A DNA stretch of 64,000 nucleotides from Phytohabitans houttuyneae (lineage in GTDB: Bacteria; Actinomycetota; Actinomycetes; Mycobacteriales; Micromonosporaceae), in NCBI RefSeq assembly GCF_011764425.1, contig NZ_BLPF01000003.1:930001-994000 (forward strand), read 5' to 3'. Shown in pieces: positions 1 to 10,472 of the stretch. The first letter of the stretch is position 1; the number at the start of each line of letters is the position of its first letter. The notes beneath the pieces are model-generated. The model searched no databases, was not told the DNA's origin, and was given only the letters and a program-made list of their open reading frames with translations. Both the position numbers and the translations under genes were made by a program.

Positions 1-5
1 AGCAG

Positions 6-50
6 ATCTTGGCAAGTTAGCGACGGAATAACGCGCTAACTCACCAAGAT
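6..50. repeat. Near-perfect inverted repeat (hairpin)
   Basis: Arms at 6-22 and 34-50 (ATCTTGGCAAGTTAGCG against CGCTAACTCACCAAGAT) pair with about two mismatches around an 11-base loop. It lies in a gene-free stretch before the first gene. It looks like a short interspersed palindromic element or a terminator; copy number elsewhere cannot be judged from here. Confidence 0.6.
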
Positions 51-88
51 TTCGAAGCTCACCCGGCATGCACTGATCGGCAGTCACA

Positions 89-151
89 GACCGCGACCGC
101 GGGAGCGACGGTCCGGACCGTCGCTCCGCGGCCTCGCCCTCCGCGGTGGGC
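89..151 (+). repeat. GGTCCGGACC repeat, copy A, with terminator-like palindrome
   Basis: Positions 103-126 form a perfect 24-bp palindrome made of GAGCGACGGTCC and its reverse complement. It is followed by a GC-rich tail (to about 151) that matches the tail of the repeats at 36.1, 51.8 and 58.0 kb. It lies 28 bases downstream of the LysR stop codon, so it may end that transcript. There is no clear U tract. Confidence 0.6.
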
Positions 152-178
152 GGGCTCCACTTCCAGCCGGCCGGCGGG

Positions 179-1018
179 CTAGAGGCGGGTGGCGGCTTGG
201 ACCAAGCCGGCCAGGGCGAGGGAGCGGCTGTGCGGCGGCCAGGCGATCACGGTCGTCACGGGCGGGGCGTCGAGGACCGGTACGGCGGTGACGTCGTTGC
301 GCAGGTGGGAGCGGGACGACTCGGGCAGGACCGCGACCGTGCGGCCGAGCGCCACCAGCTGGAAGAGCTGGACGTGGTCGCGGATTTGCGGACCGGGGCC
401 GTCCGGGTATGTGCCGTCGCGGCAGGGCCAGCGGGGCAGGGGCAGGTCGGGCAGGGCGCTGATGTCGGCCATCCGAAGGTGGGTGCGGGTGGTGAGCGGG
501 TGCCCGGCGGGCAGGACGGCGATCTGGCCCTCGGTGGACAGCTCCTCGATGTCGAACCCGGTCGTCGAGTCGAACGGGTGGTGCAGCAGCGCCACGTCGG
601 CCCGGCCGTCGCGCAGCAGGCCCTCCTGCTCGCCGATCCCGCACAGCAGCACGTCGACGGCGACCGCGTGGGGTTCGGCGGCGTACGCGTCCAGGAGCTT
701 GGCGACAAGCTCGTTGGCGGCGCCGGCCTTGGTCACCAGCACCAGGCCGGGGCGGCCGGATGCGGTGCGGCGGGTGCGGCGTTCGGCGGCGTCGACCGCG
801 TCGAGTGCGGCCTGGCCCTCGCGGAGCAGGACCGCGCCGGCGTCGGTGAGGCTGACGGCGCGGCTGGTGCGTTCCAGCAGGGCGACGCCGAGCCGCCGTT
901 CCAGCTGCCGGATTGCCCGGGACAGCGGCGGCTGCGCGATGCCGAGCCGCCGCGCGGCGCGCCCGAAGTGCAGCTCCTCGGCGACCGCGACGAAGTAGCG
1001 CAGCTCCCGCGTCTCCAT
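179..1018 (-). CDS. LysR-family transcriptional regulator
   Basis: A 279-residue DNA-binding regulator of the LTTR family. The N-terminus (METRELRYFVAVAEELHFG) is the classical winged helix-turn-helix of LysR proteins, with the A-RR-L--AQPPLSRAIRQLE recognition helix at about residues 20-40. A periplasmic-binding-like effector domain follows at about 90-279. It is divergent from the short-chain dehydrogenase at 1132, and the 113-bp gap holds a T-N11-A inverted repeat, so it most likely controls that gene and itself in response to a small ligand. Length and start are typical for the family. The ligand cannot be told from sequence. Confidence 0.9.
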   Translation of the reverse strand: METRELRYFVAVAEELHFGRAARRLGIAQPPLSRAIRQLERRLGVALLERTSRAVSLTDAGAVLLREGQAALDAVDAAERRTRRTASGRPGLVLVTKAGAANELVAKLLDAYAAEPHAVAVDVLLCGIGEQEGLLRDGRADVALLHHPFDSTTGFDIEELSTEGQIAVLPAGHPLTTRTHLRMADISALPDLPLPRWPCRDGTYPDGPGPQIRDHVQLFQLVALGRTVAVLPESSRSHLRNDVTAVPVLDAPPVTTVIAWPPHSRSLALAGLVQAATRL

Positions 1019-1058
1019 GTCGCCACGGTACCGGCGCCGCGGCCTATCCGGCCCGGAT

Positions 1059-1077
1059 CGATACCCCTGGAGTATCG
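1059..1077. promoter_or_regulatory. LysR-type box between regulator and SDR gene
   Basis: The dyad CGATAC-N7-GTATCG contains ATAC-N7-GTAT, which fits the LTTR T-N11-A rule (T at 1062, A at 1074). It lies between divergent LysR and SDR genes, 55 bases before the SDR start. It is the likely binding site of the adjacent regulator; this is inferred from pattern and position. Confidence 0.6.
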
Positions 1078-1131
1078 CCGGCCACCCAGATGGTGTTGGA
1101 GGGGTCGCCCGCGCGTCGACAGGATCGATGC

Positions 1132-1863
1132 ATGAGCGAACGGACGATTGCGCTGGTCACCGGCGCGAACAAGGGGATCGGGTACGAGATCGCGGCCGGC
1201 CTGGGCGCGCTCGGCTGGAGCGTCGGGGTGGGGGCTCGGGACGGCGGCCGCCGGGACGCCGCGGTGGAGAAGCTGCGCGCGGACGGCGTCGACGCGTTCG
1301 GGGTACCGCTGGACGTGACCGACGACGCGAGCGTGGCCGCCGCGGCCGCGCTGGTCGAGGAGCGCGCGGGCCGCCTCGACGTGCTGGTCAACAACGCCGG
1401 CGTGACCGGCGGCGTGCCGCAGGAGCCGACGACGGTGGACGTGGCGACCGTGCGTACGGCGGTGGAGACCAACGTGATCGGCGTCATCCGGGTCACCAAC
1501 GCGATGCTGCCCCTGCTGCGCCGCTCGGCCTCGCCCCGGATCGTGAACATGTCCAGCAGCGTCGGCTCCCTCACCCGGCAGAGCAGCACCGACGACGTGC
1601 TGCGCACGGGGCCGCTGTCGGTGGCGTACACGCCGTCGAAGGCGATGCTGAACGCGGTCACGATCCAGTACGCCAAGGCGCTGCGGGACACGGACATCCT
1701 GATCAACGCGGCCTGCCCGGGCTACGTGGCGACCGACCTCAACGGCTTCCGCGGGATCCGTACCCCCGAGCAGGGCGCCGCGATCGCGATCCGCCTCGCC
1801 ACGCTGCCCGCGGGCGGGCCCAGCGGCTCGTTCTTCGAGGACGACGGCGTGGTGCCCTGGTAG
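1132..1863 (+). CDS. Short-chain dehydrogenase/reductase (SDR), carbonyl-reductase-like
   Basis: A 243-residue classical SDR that would use NAD(P)H to reduce a carbonyl. The TGANKGIGYEIA nucleotide-binding loop is at residues 9-20, NNAG lies near 88, a serine sits in the IVNMSSSVGS strand, and the YTPSKAML motif supplies the catalytic Tyr and Lys. The TGANKGIG form is common in plant-like carbonyl reductases and actinobacterial homologues. The ATG at 1132 is chosen because the glycine-rich loop follows at the usual distance. It is divergent from LysR and probably regulated by it. The substrate is unknown. Confidence 0.9.
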   Translation: MSERTIALVTGANKGIGYEIAAGLGALGWSVGVGARDGGRRDAAVEKLRADGVDAFGVPLDVTDDASVAAAAALVEERAGRLDVLVNNAGVTGGVPQEPTTVDVATVRTAVETNVIGVIRVTNAMLPLLRRSASPRIVNMSSSVGSLTRQSSTDDVLRTGPLSVAYTPSKAMLNAVTIQYAKALRDTDILINAACPGYVATDLNGFRGIRTPEQGAAIAIRLATLPAGGPSGSFFEDDGVVPW

Positions 1864-1960
1864 GGGTACCTCCCGGCGTGGCTCGCCCCGAATGCCCGAA
1901 ACGCTGCTAGCTTGTCCGAAGCAGACATTTGGGGTGAGTCGACATTATGGGACGGGACCC

Positions 1961-4330
<2,370 letters not shown>

Positions 4331-4533
4331 CCACCTTCCGGCTCACCGGGCCGGGCCGCCTCGTGCTGGGCGCGACCGCCCCGCCCCGCCCTCGCCGAGC
4401 CCGTCACCCAGCGAGCCCGAGGCACCGCCGAGCCCCACACCGGGCGCTGAGCCGACGCCGACGCCGTCGCCCACGAATGTGACGTAGATAAAAAGGCGAA
4501 TCGCAGGCGTGGCAATCCGCTGATGCTTCGTAC

Positions 4534-4554
4534 CCTCCATAGGGTTTATGGAGG
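4534..4554. promoter_or_regulatory. Inverted repeat before the dehydrogenase-synthase operon
   Basis: CCTCCAT (4534-4540) and ATGGAGG (4548-4554) form a perfect 7-bp dyad with a 7-base loop. It sits in the only AT-rich stretch of the locus, 33 bases before the ATG at 4588, and may be an operator or leader hairpin for the downstream operon. No confident -10/-35 pair is seen. Confidence 0.4.
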
Positions 4555-4587
4555 TTTGACCTTTTCATTCCATGGGGGCGGATTTTG

Positions 4588-5499
4588 ATGGAACGGGTCT
4601 TCGTCGTGGGTGCCGGCGTCGTGGGCAAGGCGACCGGTCAGGGCTTCGCCGAGCGCGGGCACGAGGTCACGCTGGTCGACGTCCTCCCGGAGCGGGTGGC
4701 GGCGCTGCGGGCCGAGGGCCTCGACGCGCGGATCGGGCTGGACCTGCGTGGCGAGCCGGAGGCGTTCATCTTCCTGACCCTCCCGACGCCGCACTCGGGC
4801 CGGCGCTACGACCTCTCGGCGTTCGAGCGCGGCGTGCGGGACGTGGGTGCCGCGCTCGCCGAGGCCGGCGCGGTGCACACCGTCGTGGTGCGCTCCACCG
4901 TGCCGCCACGCACCACCGAGGAACTCGTCCGGCCGCTGCTGGAGCAGGCCTCCGGCAAGGCGGAGGGCACAGGTTTCTGCCTGGCCAGCAACCCGGAGTT
5001 CCTGCGCGCGGCCTCGGCGGTCGAGGACTTCCGCTGGCCGTGGATGACCGTGATCGGCGCGCGCAACAAGCGGGTGCGGGAGCGGCTGTCGGCGCTGCTG
5101 GCCCCGTTCGGCGGCGAGCTGCGGGTGTTCGACCAGCCCACCACCGCCGAAATGATCAAGTGCGCGCACAACATCTTCAACGCCACGAAGATCAGCTTCT
5201 GGAACGAGATGTGGCAGGTGTGCCGGACGATCGGCGTCGACCACGACGAGGTCGCCACGACCGTCGCCCGCTCGGCCGAGGCGTCCTACAACCCGCAGTA
5301 CGGCATCCGCGGCGGCTCGCCCTACGGCGGCGTGTGCCTGCCCAAGGACACCAACGGCTTCCTCGGCTTCGCCGAACAGCTCGACATCGAGATGCCGCTG
5401 CTTTCCGCGGTCGTCGACGTGAACGAGCGGCTTGTCGACCTCGTCGAGCGGGAGTTGGCCACACTGCAGGCCGAGTCGGACTCGAGCGTGGCGCGCTAG
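4588..5499 (+). CDS. UDP-glucose/GDP-mannose 6-dehydrogenase family protein lacking the C-terminal domain
   Basis: The family makes a nucleotide-linked uronic acid by two NAD-dependent oxidations. The N-terminal Rossmann loop is VVGAGVVGKA (residues 6-15). The HTVVVRSTVPP and SNPEFLR segments, the AEMIK lysine (K191) and the GGVCLPKD motif with the catalytic cysteine (C250) are all present. The wording resembles GDP-mannose dehydrogenases (AlgD) more than UDP-glucose enzymes, by my reading. The protein is only 303 residues against about 430, stopping after the central helical domain, so the third domain that closes the nucleotide-sugar site is missing. The gap to the next gene is 9 bp, so no lost exon-like piece can hide there. 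It probably supplies GDP-mannuronate or UDP-glucuronate to the synthase, if it is active. Confidence 0.8.
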   Translation: MERVFVVGAGVVGKATGQGFAERGHEVTLVDVLPERVAALRAEGLDARIGLDLRGEPEAFIFLTLPTPHSGRRYDLSAFERGVRDVGAALAEAGAVHTVVVRSTVPPRTTEELVRPLLEQASGKAEGTGFCLASNPEFLRAASAVEDFRWPWMTVIGARNKRVRERLSALLAPFGGELRVFDQPTTAEMIKCAHNIFNATKISFWNEMWQVCRTIGVDHDEVATTVARSAEASYNPQYGIRGGSPYGGVCLPKDTNGFLGFAEQLDIEMPLLSAVVDVNERLVDLVERELATLQAESDSSVAR

Positions 5500-5508
5500 G
5501 GCCGCCGG

Positions 5509-6723
5509 ATGCGCTCGGACGTACGTTTCCTCAGCGACTGGCTGTACTACCTGCCGATCGCGACCATCGGCCTGCTGCGCTGGATCGGCTGGCTGGTCCG
5601 CCGCGTGCCGGCCGCCTTCTACCGTCCCGTCCACAACGACCACCGCGAGCCGCTGACCGTCGTCGTGCCGGTCTACCAGGAGGACCCGCGGATCCTCGGG
5701 TACGCCATCGAGTCGTGGCTGCGCAACGACGTGGCCGAGGTCATCCTGGTGATCGACGCCAGCGACCACACCTGCCGCGCCATCGCCGACCGTTACCCGG
5801 TGCGGGTGGTCGTCACCGACGTGCCCGGCAAGCGGGACGCGCTGCGGCTGGGCTGGGAGGCGGCCACGACCCCGCTGGTCGCGCTCGTCGACTCCGACAC
5901 GATCTGGGCGCACGACGTGGCGCCGCGGGTGCAGATGCCGTTCGCCGACCCGGCCGTCGGCGGGGTCAGCACGCGGCAGAACGTCTACAACCCGGTCGGC
6001 TTCCTGCAACGGGTCAACGACATGTACCTGGACTACCGCTACTTCGACGAGAACGCGGCGCAGACCGTGATGGGCCGGGCGATCTCCTGCCTGTCCGGCC
6101 GCACCGCCGTGTACCGGCGCGAGCTGCTGCTGGAAGTCTCCGCCGACTTCATGGCCGAGCAGTTTCTCGGCGTACCGTGCATGTCCGGCGACGACAAGTG
6201 CCTGACCTCGCAGATCCTCAAGCGCGGGCACCGCACCGTCCTGCAGCGCACCGCGCGGGTCTGGTCCACGTTTCCGGGCAACCCGCGCACCTTCTTCCGC
6301 CAGCGGCTGCGCTGGTCCCGCAACACGTGGCGTTCGGACATCCGCGCGCTGTTCATCGACCGGTGGGCGTGGCAGTACCCGTTCCTGACGTACACCATGC
6401 TGGACAAGGCGATCGGCTGCTTCACGCTGCTCGCCTCGCCGGTCTTCATGGCGCTCGCGATCGCCCGCCAGGACTGGTTCTTCGTCGGCCTGCTCGCCGC
6501 CTGGTGGTGGGCCAGCCGGGCGGTCAAGATGCTCCCGCACCTGCGCCGCCGCCCGTCCTCGTTCTTCCTGATCCCACCGTTCGTGCTGCTGTCGTTCGGC
6601 ATGGCGGTGATCCGGATCATCGCGCTGGTCACGATCCGCCGGCAGCGGTGGCTGACCCGCCAGGTGGCCGTCGTGGACGGCGCCGTGGTCCGCACCGGCG
6701 AGCCCGCGCTGGAGAGCGCGTGA
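5509..6723 (+). CDS. Processive family 2 glycosyltransferase (Alg8/hyaluronan-synthase type)
   Basis: A 404-residue membrane synthase expected to polymerise a nucleotide sugar and thread the chain across the membrane. A hydrophobic N-terminal segment (about 12-35) precedes the GT-A domain. It shows D83 (VIDAS), GKRDAL at 107-112, DSD at 128-130, the GDD acid motif at 227-229 and QRLRW at 265-269, the full D,D,D,QxxRW set of processive beta-synthases. Three to four membrane segments follow (about 288-390). It starts 9 bp after the dehydrogenase and its stop overlaps the next start, so the genes form one operon. No PilZ domain or c-di-GMP receptor gene accompanies it. The polymer is inferred to be uronic-acid rich from its neighbours. 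Confidence 0.85.
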   Translation: MRSDVRFLSDWLYYLPIATIGLLRWIGWLVRRVPAAFYRPVHNDHREPLTVVVPVYQEDPRILGYAIESWLRNDVAEVILVIDASDHTCRAIADRYPVRVVVTDVPGKRDALRLGWEAATTPLVALVDSDTIWAHDVAPRVQMPFADPAVGGVSTRQNVYNPVGFLQRVNDMYLDYRYFDENAAQTVMGRAISCLSGRTAVYRRELLLEVSADFMAEQFLGVPCMSGDDKCLTSQILKRGHRTVLQRTARVWSTFPGNPRTFFRQRLRWSRNTWRSDIRALFIDRWAWQYPFLTYTMLDKAIGCFTLLASPVFMALAIARQDWFFVGLLAAWWWASRAVKMLPHLRRRPSSFFLIPPFVLLSFGMAVIRIIALVTIRRQRWLTRQVAVVDGAVVRTGEPALESA

Positions 6724-8510
6724 GGGCGGCACTGTTCGTCACGGCCGCGGTGGGGGCCGTGACGGCGCTGTTCCCACCGCCCGCCGCGGCGGCGGCACCG
6801 GACCGCGGCCGCGTGATCGTCGTGCGCCCGGGACAGGCCCAGCTCGTGCGGGACGGCGCCGTACACCGCACCGTGTCGCTGCCCCGCGGCGCCGTCACGA
6901 TCGCCGCGCTCGTCCACGCGGTCCGCGACCCGTCCTGGGTCGCGCTGTCCCCGCACGGCGAGGTGAGCCTGCGCGCCGGCCTCACCCAGCGTCCCGGCAC
7001 CGAGCTCTACGTCCGGGCACCGGCCCGCACGCTGCGCCTCGTCGACTCGGCCACCTCGCCGGCGTACCTGACCGGCACCCGCGCCCGCGTGTACTTCCGG
7101 GGTGTCACGGTGACCTCCGCGCCCGCGGCCGGCGACCGCCCGGCGCCGGAGTCGAAGCACCGCCCGTACCTGCGCTACCTCAACCGGTCCACAGTGTCCA
7201 TCGTGTCGAGCACCTTCGAAGGGCTCGGCGCGGCGGGCACCCGCAACCACGGCGTGACCGTCGGCGCCGGCGGCGTGCTCAAGGCCGTCGACAGCACCTT
7301 CCGGGCGGGCAGCCGCGGCATCGACGTGTACCGCGCGGCCCGGGTCAGCCTCACCCGCGTCCGGGCGGCCGGCAACACCGAGGCCGGCATCCTGGTCAAC
7401 CAGGCCGGCGCGCTGTCCCTCACCGACGTGGCGGCCAGCGACAACGCCGGCACCGGGCTGGTCCTGCGCGGGCCGCTGCGGGCACCGGTGCTGACCCGCG
7501 TCGCCAGCGCGCACAACGGCACCGGCGTCGAGCTGTCCCGGCTCGGCGGGGTACCGGTCGGCCCGCTGCGCACCGTGGACAACCGCGGCTCCGGGATCGT
7601 CCTGGACCGCTGCCCCGGGTGCGTCGTCGACCGCGTCGAGGCCAGCGGCGACCGTACCGGCATCCTGGTCAAGCGCGGATCCGGCGGCAGCACGGTCAGC
7701 GCCGGCACGGTGCGCGACGCCGAGCGGGTAGGCGTGATGGTGGCCGCCGCCGGCGTACGCCTGCGCGGGATGACCGTCGAGTCCGGCCCCGTCGCGACCG
7801 GCCTGCGGGTGCCGCCCACGGTGACCGGCGCGCGGGTCGAGTCCAGTGCGTTCCGCGGCGGTGCGCTGGCCATCTCGACCGACGGCGAAGGCACCGCGAT
7901 CGCCGACACCACGATCACCGGCGCCGGCACGGGCATCCGGATCGGCGGTCACGCCACCGCCGTCACGCTCACCGGGGTACGCCTCGACGGCAGCCGCACC
8001 GCCGTGCAGGCCAACACCGGCTCCCGCACCGTCACCGCCGAGCGCCTGCGCATCGTCCAGCGCGGCGGGCAGGGGCTGCGATCCGCCGCCGAAGGAATGT
8101 CCATCGTGGACAGCGACGTCGACGGCGCGGCGCTGGGCATGCACCTCAAGGGCATCGCCACGGTACGCCTGACCAGCGTGTCCGCCACCGACCAGGCGCT
8201 CTACGCCGGGCCCGGCGCGAGCGTCACCTTCACCCGCGGCCGGCTCGACGGCGCCGCGGTCGGGGTACGCGCACACGCCCTGTCCGCCGTCGTGCTGGAG
8301 GACACCAGCGTCGAGGCGCCCACCGGCGCGCGCGGGCCGGTGCGGCTGACCGGCACCACCGAGCTGCCCGCGATGCCGGTGCGCTGGATCGCCCTGCTCG
8401 GCCTGCTCGTCGTGGCCGCCGCGATCACCCTCGAGGTGCTGCGCCGGCTGCGCGAACGCCGCGAGGAACGCACCGTCACCGCACCCGACCACGTCGCCAA
8501 CACCGCCTGA
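6720..8510 (+). CDS. Membrane-anchored right-handed parallel beta-helix protein
   Basis: A 596-residue protein. It starts at the GTG overlapping the TGA of the synthase (GTGA), giving translational coupling. A signal peptide (about 1-24, ending PPPAAAAA) is followed by a small N-terminal domain and a long series of about 22-residue beta-helix coils (about 140-530) typical of pectate-lyase and epimerase-like folds. One C-terminal membrane helix (about 555-574) ends in a basic RRLRERREER tail, so the helix faces outward. It lacks the DPHD motif of its neighbour. It could bind or guide the nascent polymer or be a second modifying enzyme. No defined family name can be given. Confidence 0.75.
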   Translation: MRAALFVTAAVGAVTALFPPPAAAAAPDRGRVIVVRPGQAQLVRDGAVHRTVSLPRGAVTIAALVHAVRDPSWVALSPHGEVSLRAGLTQRPGTELYVRAPARTLRLVDSATSPAYLTGTRARVYFRGVTVTSAPAAGDRPAPESKHRPYLRYLNRSTVSIVSSTFEGLGAAGTRNHGVTVGAGGVLKAVDSTFRAGSRGIDVYRAARVSLTRVRAAGNTEAGILVNQAGALSLTDVAASDNAGTGLVLRGPLRAPVLTRVASAHNGTGVELSRLGGVPVGPLRTVDNRGSGIVLDRCPGCVVDRVEASGDRTGILVKRGSGGSTVSAGTVRDAERVGVMVAAAGVRLRGMTVESGPVATGLRVPPTVTGARVESSAFRGGALAISTDGEGTAIADTTITGAGTGIRIGGHATAVTLTGVRLDGSRTAVQANTGSRTVTAERLRIVQRGGQGLRSAAEGMSIVDSDVDGAALGMHLKGIATVRLTSVSATDQALYAGPGASVTFTRGRLDGAAVGVRAHALSAVVLEDTSVEAPTGARGPVRLTGTTELPAMPVRWIALLGLLVVAAAITLEVLRRLRERREERTVTAPDHVANTA

Positions 8511-8542
8511 CCGACCGCACCCGACCGAGGGAACCGCTAGTC

Positions 8543-10411
8543 GTGACTCGCCGAACCGTCCGTACCGTCACCGTCCTCGCCACCTGCCTGACCACCGTGC
8601 TGGCACCGGCCGGCCTGCCCGCACCCGCCTCGGCGGCCGCGTGCACCGCGCCGGTGCGGTACGCCGCGTCCAGCAACACCATCTACCTGGCGGCCCCACA
8701 GGTGTTCACGCCCGCCACCATCAAGCAGGCGTGCCCGTCGGCGCCGCTCGTCCAGGTGGACGCGGCCCGGCGGGTATGGCGGCTCGACGCCGACCTGGTG
8801 CTGCAGAACGGCAGCACGCTGCGGCTGCACGGCGGCGACGTGGACACGTTCCGGCTGCGCAGCCGCTCCAGCGGCGCCCCGACCGAGGTCAGCCAGATCA
8901 TGGCCAACCACGGCACCGTCGACCTGCGCGCCACCACCGTCACCTCCTGGGACGACGTGGCCGACCGCCCGGACACCGAACCGGCGGTACCGGCCGGCGG
9001 CAGCCGCGGCCGGGCGTTCATCCGGGTGCTGTCCACGCTCGCCGCCGACGGCAGCACCCCGCTGGAGTCCCGGATGGACATCGTGGACAGCGAGATCGCG
9101 TACCTGGGCTACAACGCCGCCGAGAGCTACGGCATCACGTACAAGTCCCGCCCCTGCGCCCGGACCGCGCCGGACCTGTGCGCCCGGGTGAAGGTGACCG
9201 GCTCACAGGTCGGCAGCCACTTCCACCACAACTACATGGGCACGTACACGTGGGGCGCGCGGGACGTGTCGTTCCTGCGCAACCGGTACGAGCGCAACGT
9301 CTCGTACGGCCTGGACCCGCACGACGCCTCCTCCAACCTGGTCATCGAGGGCAACACGTTCGCCTACAACGGCAACCACGGCGTGATCTGCTCGCAGCGC
9401 TGCGACCGGCTCCGGATCGTCGACAACGACAGCCACGACAACGGGCGCCGGCCATGGCTCGGCGCGGCCGGCGACTCCGACGTGGCCGGGCAGGTGCACG
9501 GCATCATGATCCATCGCGGCGTCACCAACACCGTGATCTCCGGCAACCGGGTGTGGAACCACCCCAACGGCGCCGGCATCGCCATCTTCGACAGCGCCGG
9601 CAACACGGTCACCGGCAACGAGGTCGACGACAACATGGTCGGCGTACGCCTGTCGGTCGGCTCGGCGCACAACACGATCAGCGACAACGTGATCCGCGAC
9701 AGCGGCAAGTACGGCATCTTCCTGTTCCGCGGGACGGACCTGCCGGCGTACAGCACCAGCAGCGGGCGCCCCACCGGCAACCTCTTCCAGGACAACACCA
9801 TCCAGGGCGCCGGCGCGAGCCTGGTCAAGTTCACCGACGCCGACGGCAACCGCGTCACCGGCGCCGCCGCCACCGGCGGCCGCGCCCCGCTGCAGTTCGT
9901 CAACTCGGCCGGCACCGAGCTCGACGCCGTGCGGCTCCCCGCCGGGCAGGCCGTCGAGCTCACCGCCTCCTCGGTGAGCGTGACCGAGCCCGCCGGCCCG
10001 ATCCGCTTCACCCTCGACGCGGCCAGCAGCGCCGAGGTGACCAGCGCCGCCGGAAGGGTCTTCGGCACCGGCGCCGGCGGACCCTCCACAGTGGTCACCG
10101 CGGCGGGAAGCCGGCTGCCGCTGGCGGCCACCGCCACCGTCACACCGCACCCGGTCACCGTGCTGCCGTCGAGCGGCACCGCCGAGGTCACCCCGGCCGG
10201 CCCCACCGCCGTCCGGGTCACCGGGCCGGCCGCCGGCACGTCCGTCGCGTTCACCGTGGACGGGCTGCGCCCCGGCGTCGCCTACACCGTCACCCGCGAC
10301 GGGACCGCACTTTCCACGGTCACCGCCGACGACGGGGGAGTCGTGCGGTTCACCGCCACCGCACCCCACGCCGGACCGCACGAGTACGCCGTCACCATCC
10401 AGGGATTCTGA
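8543..10411 (+). CDS. Secreted beta-helix protein resembling AlgG mannuronan C5-epimerase
   Basis: A 622-residue exported protein starting at GTG 8543 behind a GAGGGA site, with a signal peptide to about residue 32 (PAPASAAA). The central right-handed beta-helix contains YGLDPHDASSNLVIEGNTF with D258-P-H-D261, then NGNHGVI and DNDSHDNG. This is the arrangement found around the catalytic DPHD motif of AlgG, which converts beta-D-mannuronate to alpha-L-guluronate in the polymer. Two or three beta-sandwich-like segments fill about 450-622. It closes the operon, 32 bp after the anchored helix protein. In a Gram-positive cell it would act outside the membrane. Epimerase function is inferred from motif and context and is the best available call. 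Confidence 0.75.
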   Translation: MTRRTVRTVTVLATCLTTVLAPAGLPAPASAAACTAPVRYAASSNTIYLAAPQVFTPATIKQACPSAPLVQVDAARRVWRLDADLVLQNGSTLRLHGGDVDTFRLRSRSSGAPTEVSQIMANHGTVDLRATTVTSWDDVADRPDTEPAVPAGGSRGRAFIRVLSTLAADGSTPLESRMDIVDSEIAYLGYNAAESYGITYKSRPCARTAPDLCARVKVTGSQVGSHFHHNYMGTYTWGARDVSFLRNRYERNVSYGLDPHDASSNLVIEGNTFAYNGNHGVICSQRCDRLRIVDNDSHDNGRRPWLGAAGDSDVAGQVHGIMIHRGVTNTVISGNRVWNHPNGAGIAIFDSAGNTVTGNEVDDNMVGVRLSVGSAHNTISDNVIRDSGKYGIFLFRGTDLPAYSTSSGRPTGNLFQDNTIQGAGASLVKFTDADGNRVTGAAATGGRAPLQFVNSAGTELDAVRLPAGQAVELTASSVSVTEPAGPIRFTLDAASSAEVTSAAGRVFGTGAGGPSTVVTAAGSRLPLAATATVTPHPVTVLPSSGTAEVTPAGPTAVRVTGPAAGTSVAFTVDGLRPGVAYTVTRDGTALSTVTADDGGVVRFTATAPHAGPHEYAVTIQGF

Positions 10412-10437
10412 GCTACCGCGACGTCAGCGGTGGTCCG
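10412..10437 (+). repeat. GGTCCGGACC repeat family, copy E (partial)
   Basis: Directly after the stop codon, GCTACCGCGACGTC and GCGGTGGTCCG match the first half of the repeats at 36.1, 51.8 and 58.0 kb. The remainder is missing. It includes the ACCGCG/GCGGT mini-hairpin. Confidence 0.5.
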
Positions 10438-10472
10438 ATGGCTCAGTGCTCAACGGCCATCGAGTTTCTGGC

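Noticed and set aside
4546-6732. A 728-codon antisense frame across the dehydrogenase and synthase genes
   Set aside because: No family motifs and low-complexity composition; the opposite strand carries conserved catalytic residues.
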